A stretch of DNA of 64,000 nt, from NCBI RefSeq assembly GCF_016907835.1, contig NZ_JAFBCT010000001.1:2232001-2296000 (forward strand), read 5' to 3'. The notes beneath the pieces are model-generated. The model was given only the letters and a program-made list of their open reading frames with translations, did no database searches and was not told where the DNA came from. A program made the position numbers and the translations under genes. This DNA comes from Agromyces cerinus (GTDB lineage: Bacteria; Actinomycetota; Actinomycetes; Actinomycetales; Microbacteriaceae). This document shows, one piece after another, positions 36,788 through 45,642 of this stretch; within the stretch, counting starts at the first letter, position 1, and each line of letters opens with the position of its first letter.

Positions 36788-37585
36788 TCAGTCGGTGAGC
36801 GAGGTGCGGAAGCAGCGCGTCACGTACGGCACGACGATCTCCTCCGCGCCGGCGAGGTCGGGATGCGTCGTGAGCAGCGTTTCGAGCGCGGTGATGGTCG
36901 CGTGCTGCTCTTCAGGCGTCGCGGTGATGAAGTAGCTGCGCGAGCGCACGAGATCGAGGAACCCCTCCCGCGACATCCGCGCACCCCACTCGACCGTGTG
37001 CTCGGCGATCTCGCCGAACGGCGGCCCGACGTTGACGTAGCTCTCGAACGTGGCACTCGCATCGTGCCGCTCGTGCATGATCTCGCCGGCCTCGCGGAGC
37101 CAGTCGACCCGCGTATCCCGGCTGTTCCAGACGAGTCCGAGCACGCCGCCCGGGCGCAGCACGCGCGCGATCTCGGGGATCGCCCGTTCGGGCTGGAACC
37201 AGTGCCAGGCCTGCCCTGCGACGACGGCGTCGACCGCGGCATCCTCGATCGGGATGTCCTCGGCGGTGCCGAGGAGGCGCGGCACCCCGGGCACGGCGAC
37301 CTCGAGCTCCTCGAGCATCTCCTCGACGGGGTCGACCGCGATCACCTCGCGGTCGAGGGCCACGAGCGCCTCGGTGAGCTTGCCGGTGCCCGCCCCGAGG
37401 TCGAGCACGCGGGTCGCGTCGCCGATCAGCCAGGCGATCGCCTCGGCCGGGTAGCCGGGCCGGGCCTGATGGTAGACGGATGCCGCGGCGCCGAAGGATC
37501 GCGCACTCTCGAGCGTCGCGGGGTCGGAGGGGTCGACGACGAGTCCGTGCTCGCGGGACGTCGGGGCCTCGGGTCGATCGTTCAT
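36788..37585 (-). CDS. Class I SAM-dependent methyltransferase
   Basis: The 265-residue protein has a Rossmann-fold methyltransferase domain: motif I VLDLGAGTGKLTEAL, motif II VIAVDPVEEMLEEL, post-I AVDAVVAGQAWHWF and ARVLRPGGVLGLVW. The FGAAASVYHQARPGYPAEAI start belongs to the UbiE/Mbt-like small-molecule subgroup often annotated in actinobacteria; the substrate is not known. GAGGAGA lies about 9 bases before the ATG at 37585. The gene is divergent from an exonuclease gene. Confidence 0.88.
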   Translation of the reverse strand: MNDRPEAPTSREHGLVVDPSDPATLESARSFGAAASVYHQARPGYPAEAIAWLIGDATRVLDLGAGTGKLTEALVALDREVIAVDPVEEMLEELEVAVPGVPRLLGTAEDIPIEDAAVDAVVAGQAWHWFQPERAIPEIARVLRPGGVLGLVWNSRDTRVDWLREAGEIMHERHDASATFESYVNVGPPFGEIAEHTVEWGARMSREGFLDLVRSRSYFITATPEEQHATITALETLLTTHPDLAGAEEIVVPYVTRCFRTSLTD

Positions 37586-37720
37586 CGCGATTGCTCTCCT
37601 CACGTCGCCCCGGCCGACCCGGGTCACCGCCATTCCACGCCCAGCCCGGGGCATCCGTCAACCTCGCGGTTCGCGGCGCGGGTGGCGAGCGGTGTCGGCG
37701 CGGCATGCGACGATGCCAGT

Positions 37721-38338
37721 GTGCCAGTGGACTTCACCGCGATCGACTTCGAAACCGCCAACTCCTCTGGCGCCTCCGCCTGCTCGGTCGGGCTGGTGAA
37801 GGTGAGAGACGGCCGGGTCGTCGAGCGCGAGCACCGGTACATCCGTCCGCCGTTCCCGCACAACGAGTTCTCGGAGTGGAACGTGCGCATCCACGGCATC
37901 ACGCCCGAGATGGTGGCGAACGCCGACGACTGGTCGGTGCACCTGCCGGCGCTGCGCGAGTTCGCGGGCGACGACATGCTCGTCGCCCACAACGCGGGCT
38001 TCGACATGGGCGTCATCGCCAAGACCTCGACCGCACTCGGCCTCGAGGTGCCCGACTTCCGCTACCTCTGCAGCCTGCAGGTCGCCCGGCGCACGTACCA
38101 CCTCGAGTCGTACCGGCTGCCGGTCGCGGCGATGGCCGCCGGCTTCGAGGGCTTCTCGCACCACGACGCGCTCGCCGATGCCGAGGCGTGCGCCGCGATC
38201 ATCGTGCACTCCGCTGCCCGTCACGAGGTCGACGACCTCGACCGGCTCGCGCACATCACGCGCGTGAAGGTCGGAGCGATCGGGCCAGTCGCCACGCGCG
38301 ACGACCGTGCGGCGCACGGCCCGATGGCGCTGCAGTAG
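37721..38338 (+). CDS. DEDDh 3'-5' exonuclease (DNA polymerase III epsilon-like)
   Basis: The 205-residue protein belongs to the RNase T/DnaQ exonuclease superfamily. Exo I motif is AIDFETANS (Asp-x-Glu), Exo II is LVAHNAGFDMGVI, and Exo III is HHDALADAEACAAI with the His-x(4)-Asp pattern, so all four acidic residues and the catalytic His appear present. It is a short stand-alone domain, like the proofreading epsilon subunit or an RNA-processing nuclease; the substrate is unknown. The GTG at 37721 starts at the family N terminus. A direct repeat spans the stop codon. Confidence 0.9.
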   Translation: MPVDFTAIDFETANSSGASACSVGLVKVRDGRVVEREHRYIRPPFPHNEFSEWNVRIHGITPEMVANADDWSVHLPALREFAGDDMLVAHNAGFDMGVIAKTSTALGLEVPDFRYLCSLQVARRTYHLESYRLPVAAMAAGFEGFSHHDALADAEACAAIIVHSAARHEVDDLDRLAHITRVKVGAIGPVATRDDRAAHGPMALQ

Positions 38339-38375
38339 CGGCCCGCCGGCTCCCACTGCAGTAACGGCCCGCCGG
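38330..38375 (+). repeat. Imperfect direct repeat across the exonuclease stop codon
   Basis: Two 20-base copies (38330-38349 and 38356-38375) with a period of 26 bases differ at one base (G/A in CTGCAGTAG versus CTGCAGTAA). The first includes the last Leu-Gln codons and the TAG stop; the second carries another in-frame-looking TAA. It looks like a small tandem duplication of the gene end. Confidence 0.8.
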
Positions 38376-38419
38376 GACCGGAGCCGGGCGATGTCTGCGG
38401 CCCCTGCGACACTGTGGAC

Positions 38420-39778
38420 ATGGACATCTTCGCCCTCGTCATCGGCCTCATCGTCGGCATCGCGCTCGGCGCCCTCGTTGCCGCGCTCGTGCTGCAGCGC
38501 CGTGCCGCACAGGCCGCAGCCGGGGCCCCCGTCGCCGAAGACCCGGCGCTCGTCGAGGCCCTCATGCAGGCCCGGCTCGCCGAGGTGCGCGTCGGCGAAG
38601 AGGCCGCGAAGGCGGTGCTCCGCGAAGAGCTCGCCTCGACGCAGGCCACGGCAGAGGCGCTCCGCGAGCAGATCCTCTCCGCTCAGCAGCAGTACCGTGA
38701 GCTCGTCGAGCGGCAGCGCGCCGAGGTGCAGGCCCGCGAGGCGCGCGACGCCGCAGAGAGCAAGGTCCTCCAGGCGCTCGCCCCGGTGAAGCAGTCGCTC
38801 ACCGAGATGCAGTCGAAGGTCACGCAGCTCGAGAGCCAGCGCACGCTCCAGCACGGCGAGCTGACCCAGCAGCTGAAGTCCGCCGCCGAGTCCGAAGAGC
38901 GCCTGCGTTCCACGGCGGAGTCCCTTGCATCGGCCCTTCGCTCCAACAGCACCCGCGGAGTTTGGGGCGAGACGCAGCTGCGCAGCGTCGTCGAGGCTGC
39001 CGGCCTCATCGAACGGGTCGACTTCGACGTGCAGTCGAGCATCACGAGCGACTCCGGCCACGGCCGCCCGGACATGGTCGTGCGGCTGCCCGGCGGCAAG
39101 TCGATCGCCGTCGACGCGAAGGTGCCGTTCAACGCCTACCTCGAAGCCAGCCAGATCCCCGCCACCGCGACGGGAGCCGAGGGCGCACGACGCGCCGAGT
39201 TCATGAAGCAGCACGTCGCCGCGGTGCGCGCCCACGTCACGGCGCTCGGCACGAAGGGCTACTGGAACGGCCTCGACGCCTCCCCCGAGCTCGTCATCGC
39301 GTTCATCCCGAGCGAGTCCCTCGTCTCCGCGGCCATGGAGGCCGACCCCACGATCATGGAGTTCGCGTTCTCGAAGCGGGTCGCTCTCGCCTCGCCCGTG
39401 ACGCTGTGGTCCGTGCTGAAGACCGTCGCCTTCTCGTGGCAGCAAGACGTGCTCACGAACGAGGCGAAGACCCTGTTCGACCTCAGCCGCGAGCTCTACT
39501 CCCGCCTCTCGACCACGGCGAGCCACATCGAGAAGCTCGGCCGCACCATCGAGCGCAGTGTGAAGGACTACAACGCCTTCGTCGGCTCCCTCGAGCGTCA
39601 GGTGCTGCCGACCGCCCGCAAGCTCGGCGCACTCGACGAGTCGAAGGTGCTCGCGCCGCTCACGGGCATCGAAGAGGCGCCGCGCGAGCTCACGGCGTAC
39701 GAACTCGTCTCGACCAGCAGCGCCGACCTCGACCCCGAATTGCGTCGCCAGCTCGAGGCGACGAGCGACGCTGACTGA
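38420..39778 (+). CDS. rmuC: DNA recombination protein RmuC
   Basis: The 452-residue protein has an N-terminal membrane helix (about residues 2-25), a long coiled coil (about 40-165) and the RmuC nuclease-like domain (VWGETQLRSVVEAAGLIERVDF, RPDMVVRLPGGKSIAVDAKVPFNAYLEA and FIPSESLVSAAMEADP; split here). The PD-(D/E)xK-like core is in DMVV...VDAKVP. RmuC limits inversions and processes DNA structures at repeats in E. coli. ATG 38420 is preceded by GTG 38414 in frame (two extra residues), and either could start. The exonuclease upstream on the same strand makes a short nucleic-acid group. Confidence 0.92.
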   Translation: MDIFALVIGLIVGIALGALVAALVLQRRAAQAAAGAPVAEDPALVEALMQARLAEVRVGEEAAKAVLREELASTQATAEALREQILSAQQQYRELVERQRAEVQAREARDAAESKVLQALAPVKQSLTEMQSKVTQLESQRTLQHGELTQQLKSAAESEERLRSTAESLASALRSNSTRGVWGETQLRSVVEAAGLIERVDFDVQSSITSDSGHGRPDMVVRLPGGKSIAVDAKVPFNAYLEASQIPATATGAEGARRAEFMKQHVAAVRAHVTALGTKGYWNGLDASPELVIAFIPSESLVSAAMEADPTIMEFAFSKRVALASPVTLWSVLKTVAFSWQQDVLTNEAKTLFDLSRELYSRLSTTASHIEKLGRTIERSVKDYNAFVGSLERQVLPTARKLGALDESKVLAPLTGIEEAPRELTAYELVSTSSADLDPELRRQLEATSDAD

Positions 39779-39802
39779 CACGGCCGCGAGGTCGATGTCG
39801 CC

Positions 39803-40435
39803 TCAGTCGTAGTACAGGTCGAGGCTCTCGCTCAGCCGGTCGCGTTCCTGCAGCCGGCGACCGGCGCCCTTCGCACTGGCGGTCGTCAACGTGACGAGCA
39901 GGTGGATGACGAGCGCGACCGACGTCGGCGAGTTGGCGAACGAGGCGCTCTCGGTGTCGACGATGAGCAGCTCCTGCGCCACGTCGGCGAGCGGCGCATC
40001 GGCGGAGTCGGTGATGACGATCACCGTTCCGCCCGCCTCGGCGAACCGGCGGGCGATGTCGACCGTGTACTTGCGGTACCGCGAGAGCGAGATCGCGACG
40101 AGCACGTCGGTCGAGCGCACGTCGCTCAGCACGTCGAGCGGCCGCACGATGGTGCCGTCGATGAGCGACACGTTGGCGAGCCCCGCACTCAGGTCCATCG
40201 CGAGCAGCGAGGCGTAGGTGAACGACTTCGCCGCGCCGAGGATGAAGCGTCGACGCGAGGCCACGATCGCAGCCGCGATGCGCTCGAAGGCGGCCTCGTC
40301 GTGAGCCCAGTCGAGGGCGGCGAGGAAGTGCTCGCGCTCCTGCTCGACGATGCGACGCTTCAGCAGCAGCGCAGAGCGCCGCTGCACCCGCGCGTCGTAT
40401 CGTTCGTGCGGACTCCCGAGATCATCTGACGGCAT
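39803..40435 (-). CDS. SIS-domain protein lacking an RpiR HTH
   Basis: The 210-residue protein carries a sugar isomerase (SIS) domain (RFILGAAKSFTYASLLAMDL, DVLVAISLSRYRKYTVDIARR, VIVITDSADAPLADVAQELLIV). In MurR/RpiR regulators this domain follows an N-terminal HTH of about 80 residues. Here the N terminus holds only a basic helical linker (RRSALLLKRRIVEQEREHFLAAL), so the DNA-binding part is missing. The open frame upstream does not add one. AAAGGGTG precedes the ATG at 40435. It follows an LD-carboxypeptidase gene on the same strand, which hints at amino-sugar or murein-recycling sensing or chemistry. Confidence 0.8.
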   Translation of the reverse strand: MPSDDLGSPHERYDARVQRRSALLLKRRIVEQEREHFLAALDWAHDEAAFERIAAAIVASRRRFILGAAKSFTYASLLAMDLSAGLANVSLIDGTIVRPLDVLSDVRSTDVLVAISLSRYRKYTVDIARRFAEAGGTVIVITDSADAPLADVAQELLIVDTESASFANSPTSVALVIHLLVTLTTASAKGAGRRLQERDRLSESLDLYYD

Positions 40436-40535
40436 GTCACCCTTTCCGATGCAATCGTGCCCGGTCGAGGGGTGCACCACCAAGAGCGACACCCCTGCGA
40501 AGCCCCGGACTGGGGACATTCATCGCGTCAGCGGG

Positions 40536-41456
40536 TCACGCCTCGATCACGAGTTCGGGTTCGGAGCCTGCCACCAGCGTCCCGCGCACCCCGAGCGGGA
40601 TGCTCGAGGCGTGCGGCCCATGGCCGAAGCCGAGCTCCCACACGAGCGGAACCCCGAGCGGAGCGAGCAGCTCTTCGGCGAGCGCGCGCACCTCGCCGAG
40701 GTCGCCGCAGCCCTGCCAGCTCCCGAGGGCTATGCCGGTGACGCCGTCGAACCAGCCCGCCCTGAGGAGCGAGGTCAGCATGCCGTCGAGACGGTACGGC
40801 TCCTCTTCGACGTCTTCGAGCAGTGCGATGCATCCGGTGTGATCCGCGACCGGCAGGCCGTGCGCCCCGAGGGTCATGGCGAGCAGGCTGAGGTTGCCGC
40901 CGATGATCCGGCCCGTCGCCTCGCCCGCAACGAGCGTCTCGGCCGTCGGCGCGGTGAAGCGCCGACCCCCGACAGGCTCGAAGACGGCACGCCGCAGGCT
41001 CTCGATGGCCGCTGCATCGTCGAGCAGCGCCGCGGTCGCCGTCATCGGCGTGAACCAGGTCGCCAGCCCGAGTCGCTCGAGCCAGTACTCGTGGATGCCC
41101 GTCACGTCCGAGCTGCCGTACAGCGGCTTCGGCGGCGCGGCGGCGGCGAGCGCATCGCGGTCGAGCAGGTCGATCATCCGTACGGAGCCGTACCCGCCGC
41201 GAGCGCAGAACACGGCGTCGATGGTCGTATCGCACCAGGCGGACTGGAGATCTGCCGCACGCTGCGCATCCGGCCCGGCGAGGTACCGTGCTCGCGGATG
41301 CGTCGCCGTCGCGCTCGGGAACACGACGGGCTCGAGTCCCCACCCGTCGAGCAACTCGAGCGAGCGGGCGAGCAGTTCCGACGGCGGCGGCCCGCTCGGG
41401 GCGACGATGGCGACGCGGGCGCCGGGGGTGAGCGGACCGAGTTCAGAGGCGGTCAA
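40536..41456 (-). CDS. LD-carboxypeptidase family protein (S66)
   Basis: The 306-residue protein belongs to the S66 family of murein tetrapeptide LD-carboxypeptidases and microcin-immunity MccF-like proteins. Signatures are LTPGARVAIVAPSGP at the start, FCARGGYGSVRMIDLLD, the nucleophile region YGSSDVTGIHEYW, IIGGNLSLLAMTLGAHGLP and FGHGPHASSIPLGVRG, which carries the expected His. It probably removes the terminal D-Ala of recycled tetrapeptides, but MccF-like amide cleavage is an alternative. The start is TTG at 41456, with a TTGGAT/TAAGAT promoter upstream. No signal peptide is seen, so it is cytoplasmic. The SIS protein follows it 100 bases downstream. Confidence 0.88.
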   Translation of the reverse strand: MTASELGPLTPGARVAIVAPSGPPPSELLARSLELLDGWGLEPVVFPSATATHPRARYLAGPDAQRAADLQSAWCDTTIDAVFCARGGYGSVRMIDLLDRDALAAAAPPKPLYGSSDVTGIHEYWLERLGLATWFTPMTATAALLDDAAAIESLRRAVFEPVGGRRFTAPTAETLVAGEATGRIIGGNLSLLAMTLGAHGLPVADHTGCIALLEDVEEEPYRLDGMLTSLLRAGWFDGVTGIALGSWQGCGDLGEVRALAEELLAPLGVPLVWELGFGHGPHASSIPLGVRGTLVAGSEPELVIEA

Positions 41457-41484
41457 GCGGAGTTCCTACCTTCGAGTAGCGAGC

Positions 41485-41513
41485 ATCTTACGTTTCACAT
41501 GGCATCGATCCAA
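41485..41513 (-). promoter_or_regulatory. Promoter for the LD-carboxypeptidase gene
   Basis: On the minus strand TTGGAT (41508-41513) and TAAGAT (41485-41490) are 17 bases apart. Transcription would begin about 20 bases before the TTG start. The other half of this divergent 209-base region (towards 41666) holds a TATCGT hexamer at 41625-41630 but no clear -35. Confidence 0.5.
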
Positions 41514-41665
41514 CCGACAGCTCGAGGATGAACCGGCCCCGTCTGCACAGCATCAACACTGCCATCTCGGAGTGCAGTGCGCGAAGACGTTGCTCGATGA
41601 TACGGTGCGTAACAGGCGGTTGGGTATCGTTTCACCAGCATGCCGCAACGACGTGAGGAGCCTCG

Positions 41666-42541
41666 ATGGCGCAGCAGTGGAACGTGCAGGGGCTCGACGA
41701 GGCGATCACGGCCGGTGCAGCGGACCTGACCACGGTCGAGTGGTCGGCCGCGGTCGCCGACGCAGCCACCGGTGAAGTGCTGTGGTCGCACGACGCCGAT
41801 CGCGTGCTCAAGACTGCGAGCGTGGGCAAGGTCTTCCTGCTCATCGAGGCGGCGCGCCAGGCGGAGACCGGTGAGCTCGACCTCGACGAGCCGGTGCAAC
41901 GGCTGCCCGAAGACCTCGTCGCCGATTCCGGACTCTGGCACGTGCTCGACCTCGGAGCACTGAGCATTCGCGATGCCTGCGCCCTGATCGGCGCCGTGAG
42001 CGACAACCTCGCCACCAACGTGCTCGTGCGGCGCCTCGGCATCGACCGCATCGGCGACACCGGCCGATCGCTCGGCTTCACCGCATCGGCATTGCTCGAC
42101 CGGGTGCGCGAAGACCGCGGGCCGCAGCATCCGCCGACCCTCTCGCGCGGCAACGCCGCCGAACTCGTGCGCCTGATGGCCGACCTCGCTCGGGGGCGCA
42201 TCGTGTCACCGGCGGTCTCGGCCCGCGTGCTCGGATGGCTCGCCCTCAACACCGACCAGTCGATGGTCGCAGCTCCGTTCGGCGTCGACCCCCTCGCGCA
42301 CACCGAACCCGACAACGGCTTCGTACTGCGCAACAAGACGGGCACCATCAGCACCGCCCGCATCGACATCGGCGTGTGCGACGTCGACGGCGGCGACGGC
42401 GGACTGGCCTGGGCCGTGCTGGCGAACTGGAGCGATGAGGTCGACCTGCGCGACGCCGTGCTCGAGCGCATGACGGCGATCGGCGCCGAACTCCGCGGTG
42501 CCCTGCGGCAGACGATCACCGACCGGCCCGTCGCCGGCTGA
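41666..42541 (+). CDS. Class A beta-lactamase-like serine hydrolase without signal peptide
   Basis: The 291-residue protein has the class A motifs SxxK (SVGK, Ser52-Lys55), SDN (Ser112-Asn114) and KTG (Lys224). However, there is no signal peptide: the start is MAQQWNVQGLDEAI. The omega-loop ExxLN is not visible (the region reads VREDRGPQHPPTLSRGN). This suggests a cytoplasmic serine hydrolase or peptidase/esterase rather than an exported penicillinase, although it may retain some hydrolysis. GAGGAGC lies before the ATG at 41666. It is divergent from the LD-carboxypeptidase and SIS genes and may belong with them to a murein-recycling group (inference). Confidence 0.85.
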   Translation: MAQQWNVQGLDEAITAGAADLTTVEWSAAVADAATGEVLWSHDADRVLKTASVGKVFLLIEAARQAETGELDLDEPVQRLPEDLVADSGLWHVLDLGALSIRDACALIGAVSDNLATNVLVRRLGIDRIGDTGRSLGFTASALLDRVREDRGPQHPPTLSRGNAAELVRLMADLARGRIVSPAVSARVLGWLALNTDQSMVAAPFGVDPLAHTEPDNGFVLRNKTGTISTARIDIGVCDVDGGDGGLAWAVLANWSDEVDLRDAVLERMTAIGAELRGALRQTITDRPVAG

Positions 42542-42576
42542 GCCCGCGCAGCGGCGGGCCGTCAGGCGCTGCGCCG

Positions 42577-42972
42577 TCAAGCAGTGAGCACGCTCAGCAC
42601 GTTGCCCGCCGGGTCGGTGAACCAGGCGATGTCGGGTCCCTGCCCGGTCGCAGAGCCGTGCGCGATGCCGCGCTCATCGGTACCGAAGTCGTCGGGGGCG
42701 GTGTAGATCTTCGTGACCACGCCTGCCGCGTTCAGCTCGTCGACGGCGCGGTCGATGTCGTCGACCACGAGGTTCAGGATCGTGAAGCTCGCCGGTTCGT
42801 GGTTCGGCTTCGGGTAGATGAAGACGCCCTGACCCGATGGCAGCGTCACGCGCAGCGCCCCGGCGCCGGGTTCGTCGTCAACGGGCAGCCCGAGTCTCGT
42901 GCCGTAGAACTCACGAGCCGCCTCGACGTCATCGACGCTGAACCCCGGGAACGCATCTCGAACCGTGACCAT
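42577..42972 (-). CDS. VOC (glyoxalase) family protein
   Basis: The 131-residue protein has a single pair of VOC modules: FPGFSVDDVEAAREFYGTRLGLPVDDEP and FTILNLVVDDIDRAVDELNAAGV, ending DIAWFTDPAGNVLSVLT with Asp/Asn-Val in the last strand, as is typical. It is related in fold, not sequence, to the VOC protein at 32389. GAGAGGGGG lies about 7 bases before the ATG at 42972. The substrate is unknown. Confidence 0.85.
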   Translation of the reverse strand: MVTVRDAFPGFSVDDVEAAREFYGTRLGLPVDDEPGAGALRVTLPSGQGVFIYPKPNHEPASFTILNLVVDDIDRAVDELNAAGVVTKIYTAPDDFGTDERGIAHGSATGQGPDIAWFTDPAGNVLSVLTA

Positions 42973-43071
42973 CGTGATCCCCCTCTCACCGACGGGTGCG
43001 CCACTTGTGCGCGAGCGCACCTCGGTTCCAGACTCGCACGCCACGCGGTCGACGTCGACCCCGCATCGGGT

Positions 43072-44451
43072 CTAGCCGGGCTCGGGATCGGCGCGCGCGC
43101 CGACCTCGCGATCATGTTCCTCGTCGACGGGAGGCTCGAATCCTGCGGCGGCCTCCGCACCGGTCACCGGTTCGGCGTCGACCATCGCATCGAGCGGATG
43201 CGCCAGCTCGTCTTGTCCGAGGCGGGCGAGCGCGAGGGTGCCGATGGCGAGCAGCGGCGACGCGATGCCCGCGATGAGGAAGGCCGGCGCGATGCCGATC
43301 CACTCCCCCACCGGGCCCGCGACGGCCATCGAGATCGGCATGAGTGCGAGCGAGACGAAGAAGTCGAGGCTCGACACCCGGCCGAGCATCGCAGGCGGCA
43401 CCCGCCGCTGCAGCAACGTGCCCCACACGACGCTCGCCCCGGAGAAGAGCACGCCGCAGATGAAGAGCGCGACGACCATCACCCAGAGCCACGAGGTGAA
43501 GCCGATGATCGCGAGCGGGAGGCATCCGAACCCCCACGCCAGGATCATGAGCGTCAGGTACCGCCGCGGCAGTCGCATGGACGCGACGGCGAGCGAACCG
43601 ATCGCGCCGCCGACGCCGAACGCGGCCAGCGCGAGGGCGAACGCGCCGGCCCCGCCGCCCGTCTGGTCTTTCACGGCGAAGGGCAGCAGCACCTCGATCG
43701 GGCCCATGATGACGAAGACCAGCAGGATCGAGAAGATGAGCGTCGCGAGCAGCCATCGCGTCTGCAACAGGTACGCGAACCCGTCGCGCAGGTCGATGAA
43801 CGTCTGCCGAACCGGGTGCACCGGCGGCCCGTCGAGCACCCGTCGCACGGGCGTCGTCCGCATCACGCCGAGCACTGCCGCTGCGACCACCTGCAACCCC
43901 GCGACCACCGCGAACGCGAGCCACGGGCCCTGCACGGCGATGAGGGCGCTCGCGACCGCCGGGCCCGCGGCGTTCATCACCGAGGGCCGCAGCACTCCCT
44001 CGATGCCGTTGGCGGCGAGCAGCTGCTCGTTCGGGAGGATGGCGGGCAGCCAGGCCGAATAGGCCGGGTAGAAGAAGCCGTCGGCGAGGCCGAGCACGAA
44101 CGAGAGCACGGCGAGGTGCCACACCTCGATCACCCCGGTGGCGGCGAGCACTGCGGCTACCGAGAACGCGGCACCGCGTACGACCTCGACGGCGAGGAGG
44201 ATGCGCCGCTGCGGGATGCGGTCGGCGGCGACACCGCCGAAGAGCACTGCGAGCACGAGCCCGAGGCTCGACCCGACCGCCACGAACGACAGGTCGACGG
44301 GTGTGCCGCCGAGCTCGACGACCTGCCAGACGGCCGAGACGATCCACGCCCCGGCGCTCAGGAGTGACGCTGCGAGCGCCGCCGTGAGCAGCCGGTACTG
44401 GCCCGAGCCGAATGGTCGGAGGGCGCGCGGGAGTCGAGCGGCAGTGGTCAC
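43072..44451 (-). CDS. MFS transporter (12-segment, MFS_3-like)
   Basis: The 459-residue protein has about 12 hydrophobic segments and a charged C-terminal tail of about 60 residues (Ala/Glu/Asp-rich). Motifs include SLGLVLAVLFGGVAADRIPQRR (the DRIPQRR loop is the usual MFS signature between helices 2 and 3), FYPAYSAWLPAIL and GRVSSLDFFVSLALMP. The pattern resembles enterobactin/tetracycline exporter-type MFS_3 proteins. The substrate is unknown. The GTG start is at 44451. It follows glpX on the same strand with a 48-base gap, but no functional link is evident. Confidence 0.85.
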   Translation of the reverse strand: MTTAARLPRALRPFGSGQYRLLTAALAASLLSAGAWIVSAVWQVVELGGTPVDLSFVAVGSSLGLVLAVLFGGVAADRIPQRRILLAVEVVRGAAFSVAAVLAATGVIEVWHLAVLSFVLGLADGFFYPAYSAWLPAILPNEQLLAANGIEGVLRPSVMNAAGPAVASALIAVQGPWLAFAVVAGLQVVAAAVLGVMRTTPVRRVLDGPPVHPVRQTFIDLRDGFAYLLQTRWLLATLIFSILLVFVIMGPIEVLLPFAVKDQTGGGAGAFALALAAFGVGGAIGSLAVASMRLPRRYLTLMILAWGFGCLPLAIIGFTSWLWVMVVALFICGVLFSGASVVWGTLLQRRVPPAMLGRVSSLDFFVSLALMPISMAVAGPVGEWIGIAPAFLIAGIASPLLAIGTLALARLGQDELAHPLDAMVDAEPVTGAEAAAGFEPPVDEEHDREVGARADPEPG

Positions 44452-44499
44452 CAGTTCATCATGGCAACGTCCACCGACATGCTCACGCGCGCCCGGGCG

Positions 44500-45501
44500 T
44501 CACAGCACGTCGTCGACGAGCCACTTCTCGACGAGGTGGTCGGCCACGATGCGGCGGATCGTTCCCGACTTGCCACGCAGCACGATCGACTCGGTGCGCA
44601 CGATCGGCCCCTTCTTGCGCACGCCGTCGAGCAGCTCGCCGTCGGTCACGCCCGTGGCGACGAAGAACGTGTTGTCGCCGCGCACGAGGTCGTCGAGCTC
44701 GTAGACCCGCTCGCAGTCGAGGCCGGCGGCCTCACCGCGCGCACGCTCGGCGTCGTCCTTCGGCGCGAGCACGCCCTGCATGAAGCCTCCGAGCGCCTTG
44801 ATCGCGCATGCCGTGGTGATGCCCTCGGGGCTGCCGCCGATGCCGACGCACATGTCGATGCGCGACTCGTAGCGGGCCGCGTTGATGCCGCCGGCGACGT
44901 CGCCGTCGCTCATCAGACGTGTGCCGGCGCCGGCCTCGCGGATGTCGGCGATGAGCTGTTCGTGGCGATCGCGGTTCAGCACCGCGACGCGGAGTTCGCT
45001 GACGTCCTTGCCCTTCGCCGCGGCGAGCGCGCGCAGGTTCTCGCCGATCGGCTTCCGGATGTCGACGACGCCGATGCCCGAGGCATCCGTGACGATCTTG
45101 TCCATGTAGAAGACCGAGGAGGCGTCGAGCATGGTGCCGCGGTCGGAGACGGCGATGACCGAGAGCGCGTTGTGACGGCCGGCGGCCGTGAGCGAGGTGC
45201 CGTCGATCGGGTCGACCGCGATGTCGCAGGCCGGGCCGCGCCCGGTGCCGACGCGCTCGCCATTGAAGAGCATTGGCGCGGCGTCCTTCTCGCCCTCGCC
45301 GATGACGACCACGCCCTCGAAGTCCACCGTGCCGAGGAATGCGCGCATCGCGTCGACCGCTGCGCCGTCGGCCCCGAGCTTGTCGCCCTTGCCGATCCAC
45401 GGGTACGAGCGGATCGCCGCAGCCTCCGTGGCACGCACGAGTTCGAGTGCGATGTTGCGGTCGGGGTGCAAGAACAGGCTTGCCGTGTCGGTGCTCACCA
45501 T
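44500..45501 (-). CDS. glpX: Class II fructose-1,6-bisphosphatase
   Basis: The 333-residue protein carries GlpX signatures: GKGDKLGADGAAVDAMR, VVVIGEGEKDAAPML, DIAVDPIDGTSLTAAGR and IGGSPEGITTACAIKALGG. These hold the conserved metal-binding Asp and Glu residues. It hydrolyses fructose-1,6-bisphosphate to fructose-6-phosphate, the gluconeogenic counterpart of the aldolase gene 1.2 kb away. GGGAGG is present before the ATG at 45501. It is the main FBPase; a second, more diverged GlpX-like gene lies just upstream on the same strand. Confidence 0.95.
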   Translation of the reverse strand: MVSTDTASLFLHPDRNIALELVRATEAAAIRSYPWIGKGDKLGADGAAVDAMRAFLGTVDFEGVVVIGEGEKDAAPMLFNGERVGTGRGPACDIAVDPIDGTSLTAAGRHNALSVIAVSDRGTMLDASSVFYMDKIVTDASGIGVVDIRKPIGENLRALAAAKGKDVSELRVAVLNRDRHEQLIADIREAGAGTRLMSDGDVAGGINAARYESRIDMCVGIGGSPEGITTACAIKALGGFMQGVLAPKDDAERARGEAAGLDCERVYELDDLVRGDNTFFVATGVTDGELLDGVRKKGPIVRTESIVLRGKSGTIRRIVADHLVEKWLVDDVL

Positions 45502-45642
45502 CGAGGGTCCTCCCGGACGCTAGTGCGGCCGGCCAGTCGGGGCGGCCATGGAACGATGCATCCAGCCTATGCAGCGCGCCCGCCGATCTCGCCTGTTTTC
45601 GGGTCGCCGGCGATGAAAGAATGTGCATTCTTAAGCCGGCGT

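Noticed and set aside
41454..41468. TAGGAA 6 bases before the TTG of the LD-carboxypeptidase as a leaderless -10
   Set aside because: The last base, the best conserved T of the -10, is A; a better promoter (TTGGAT-17-TAAGAT) lies upstream.
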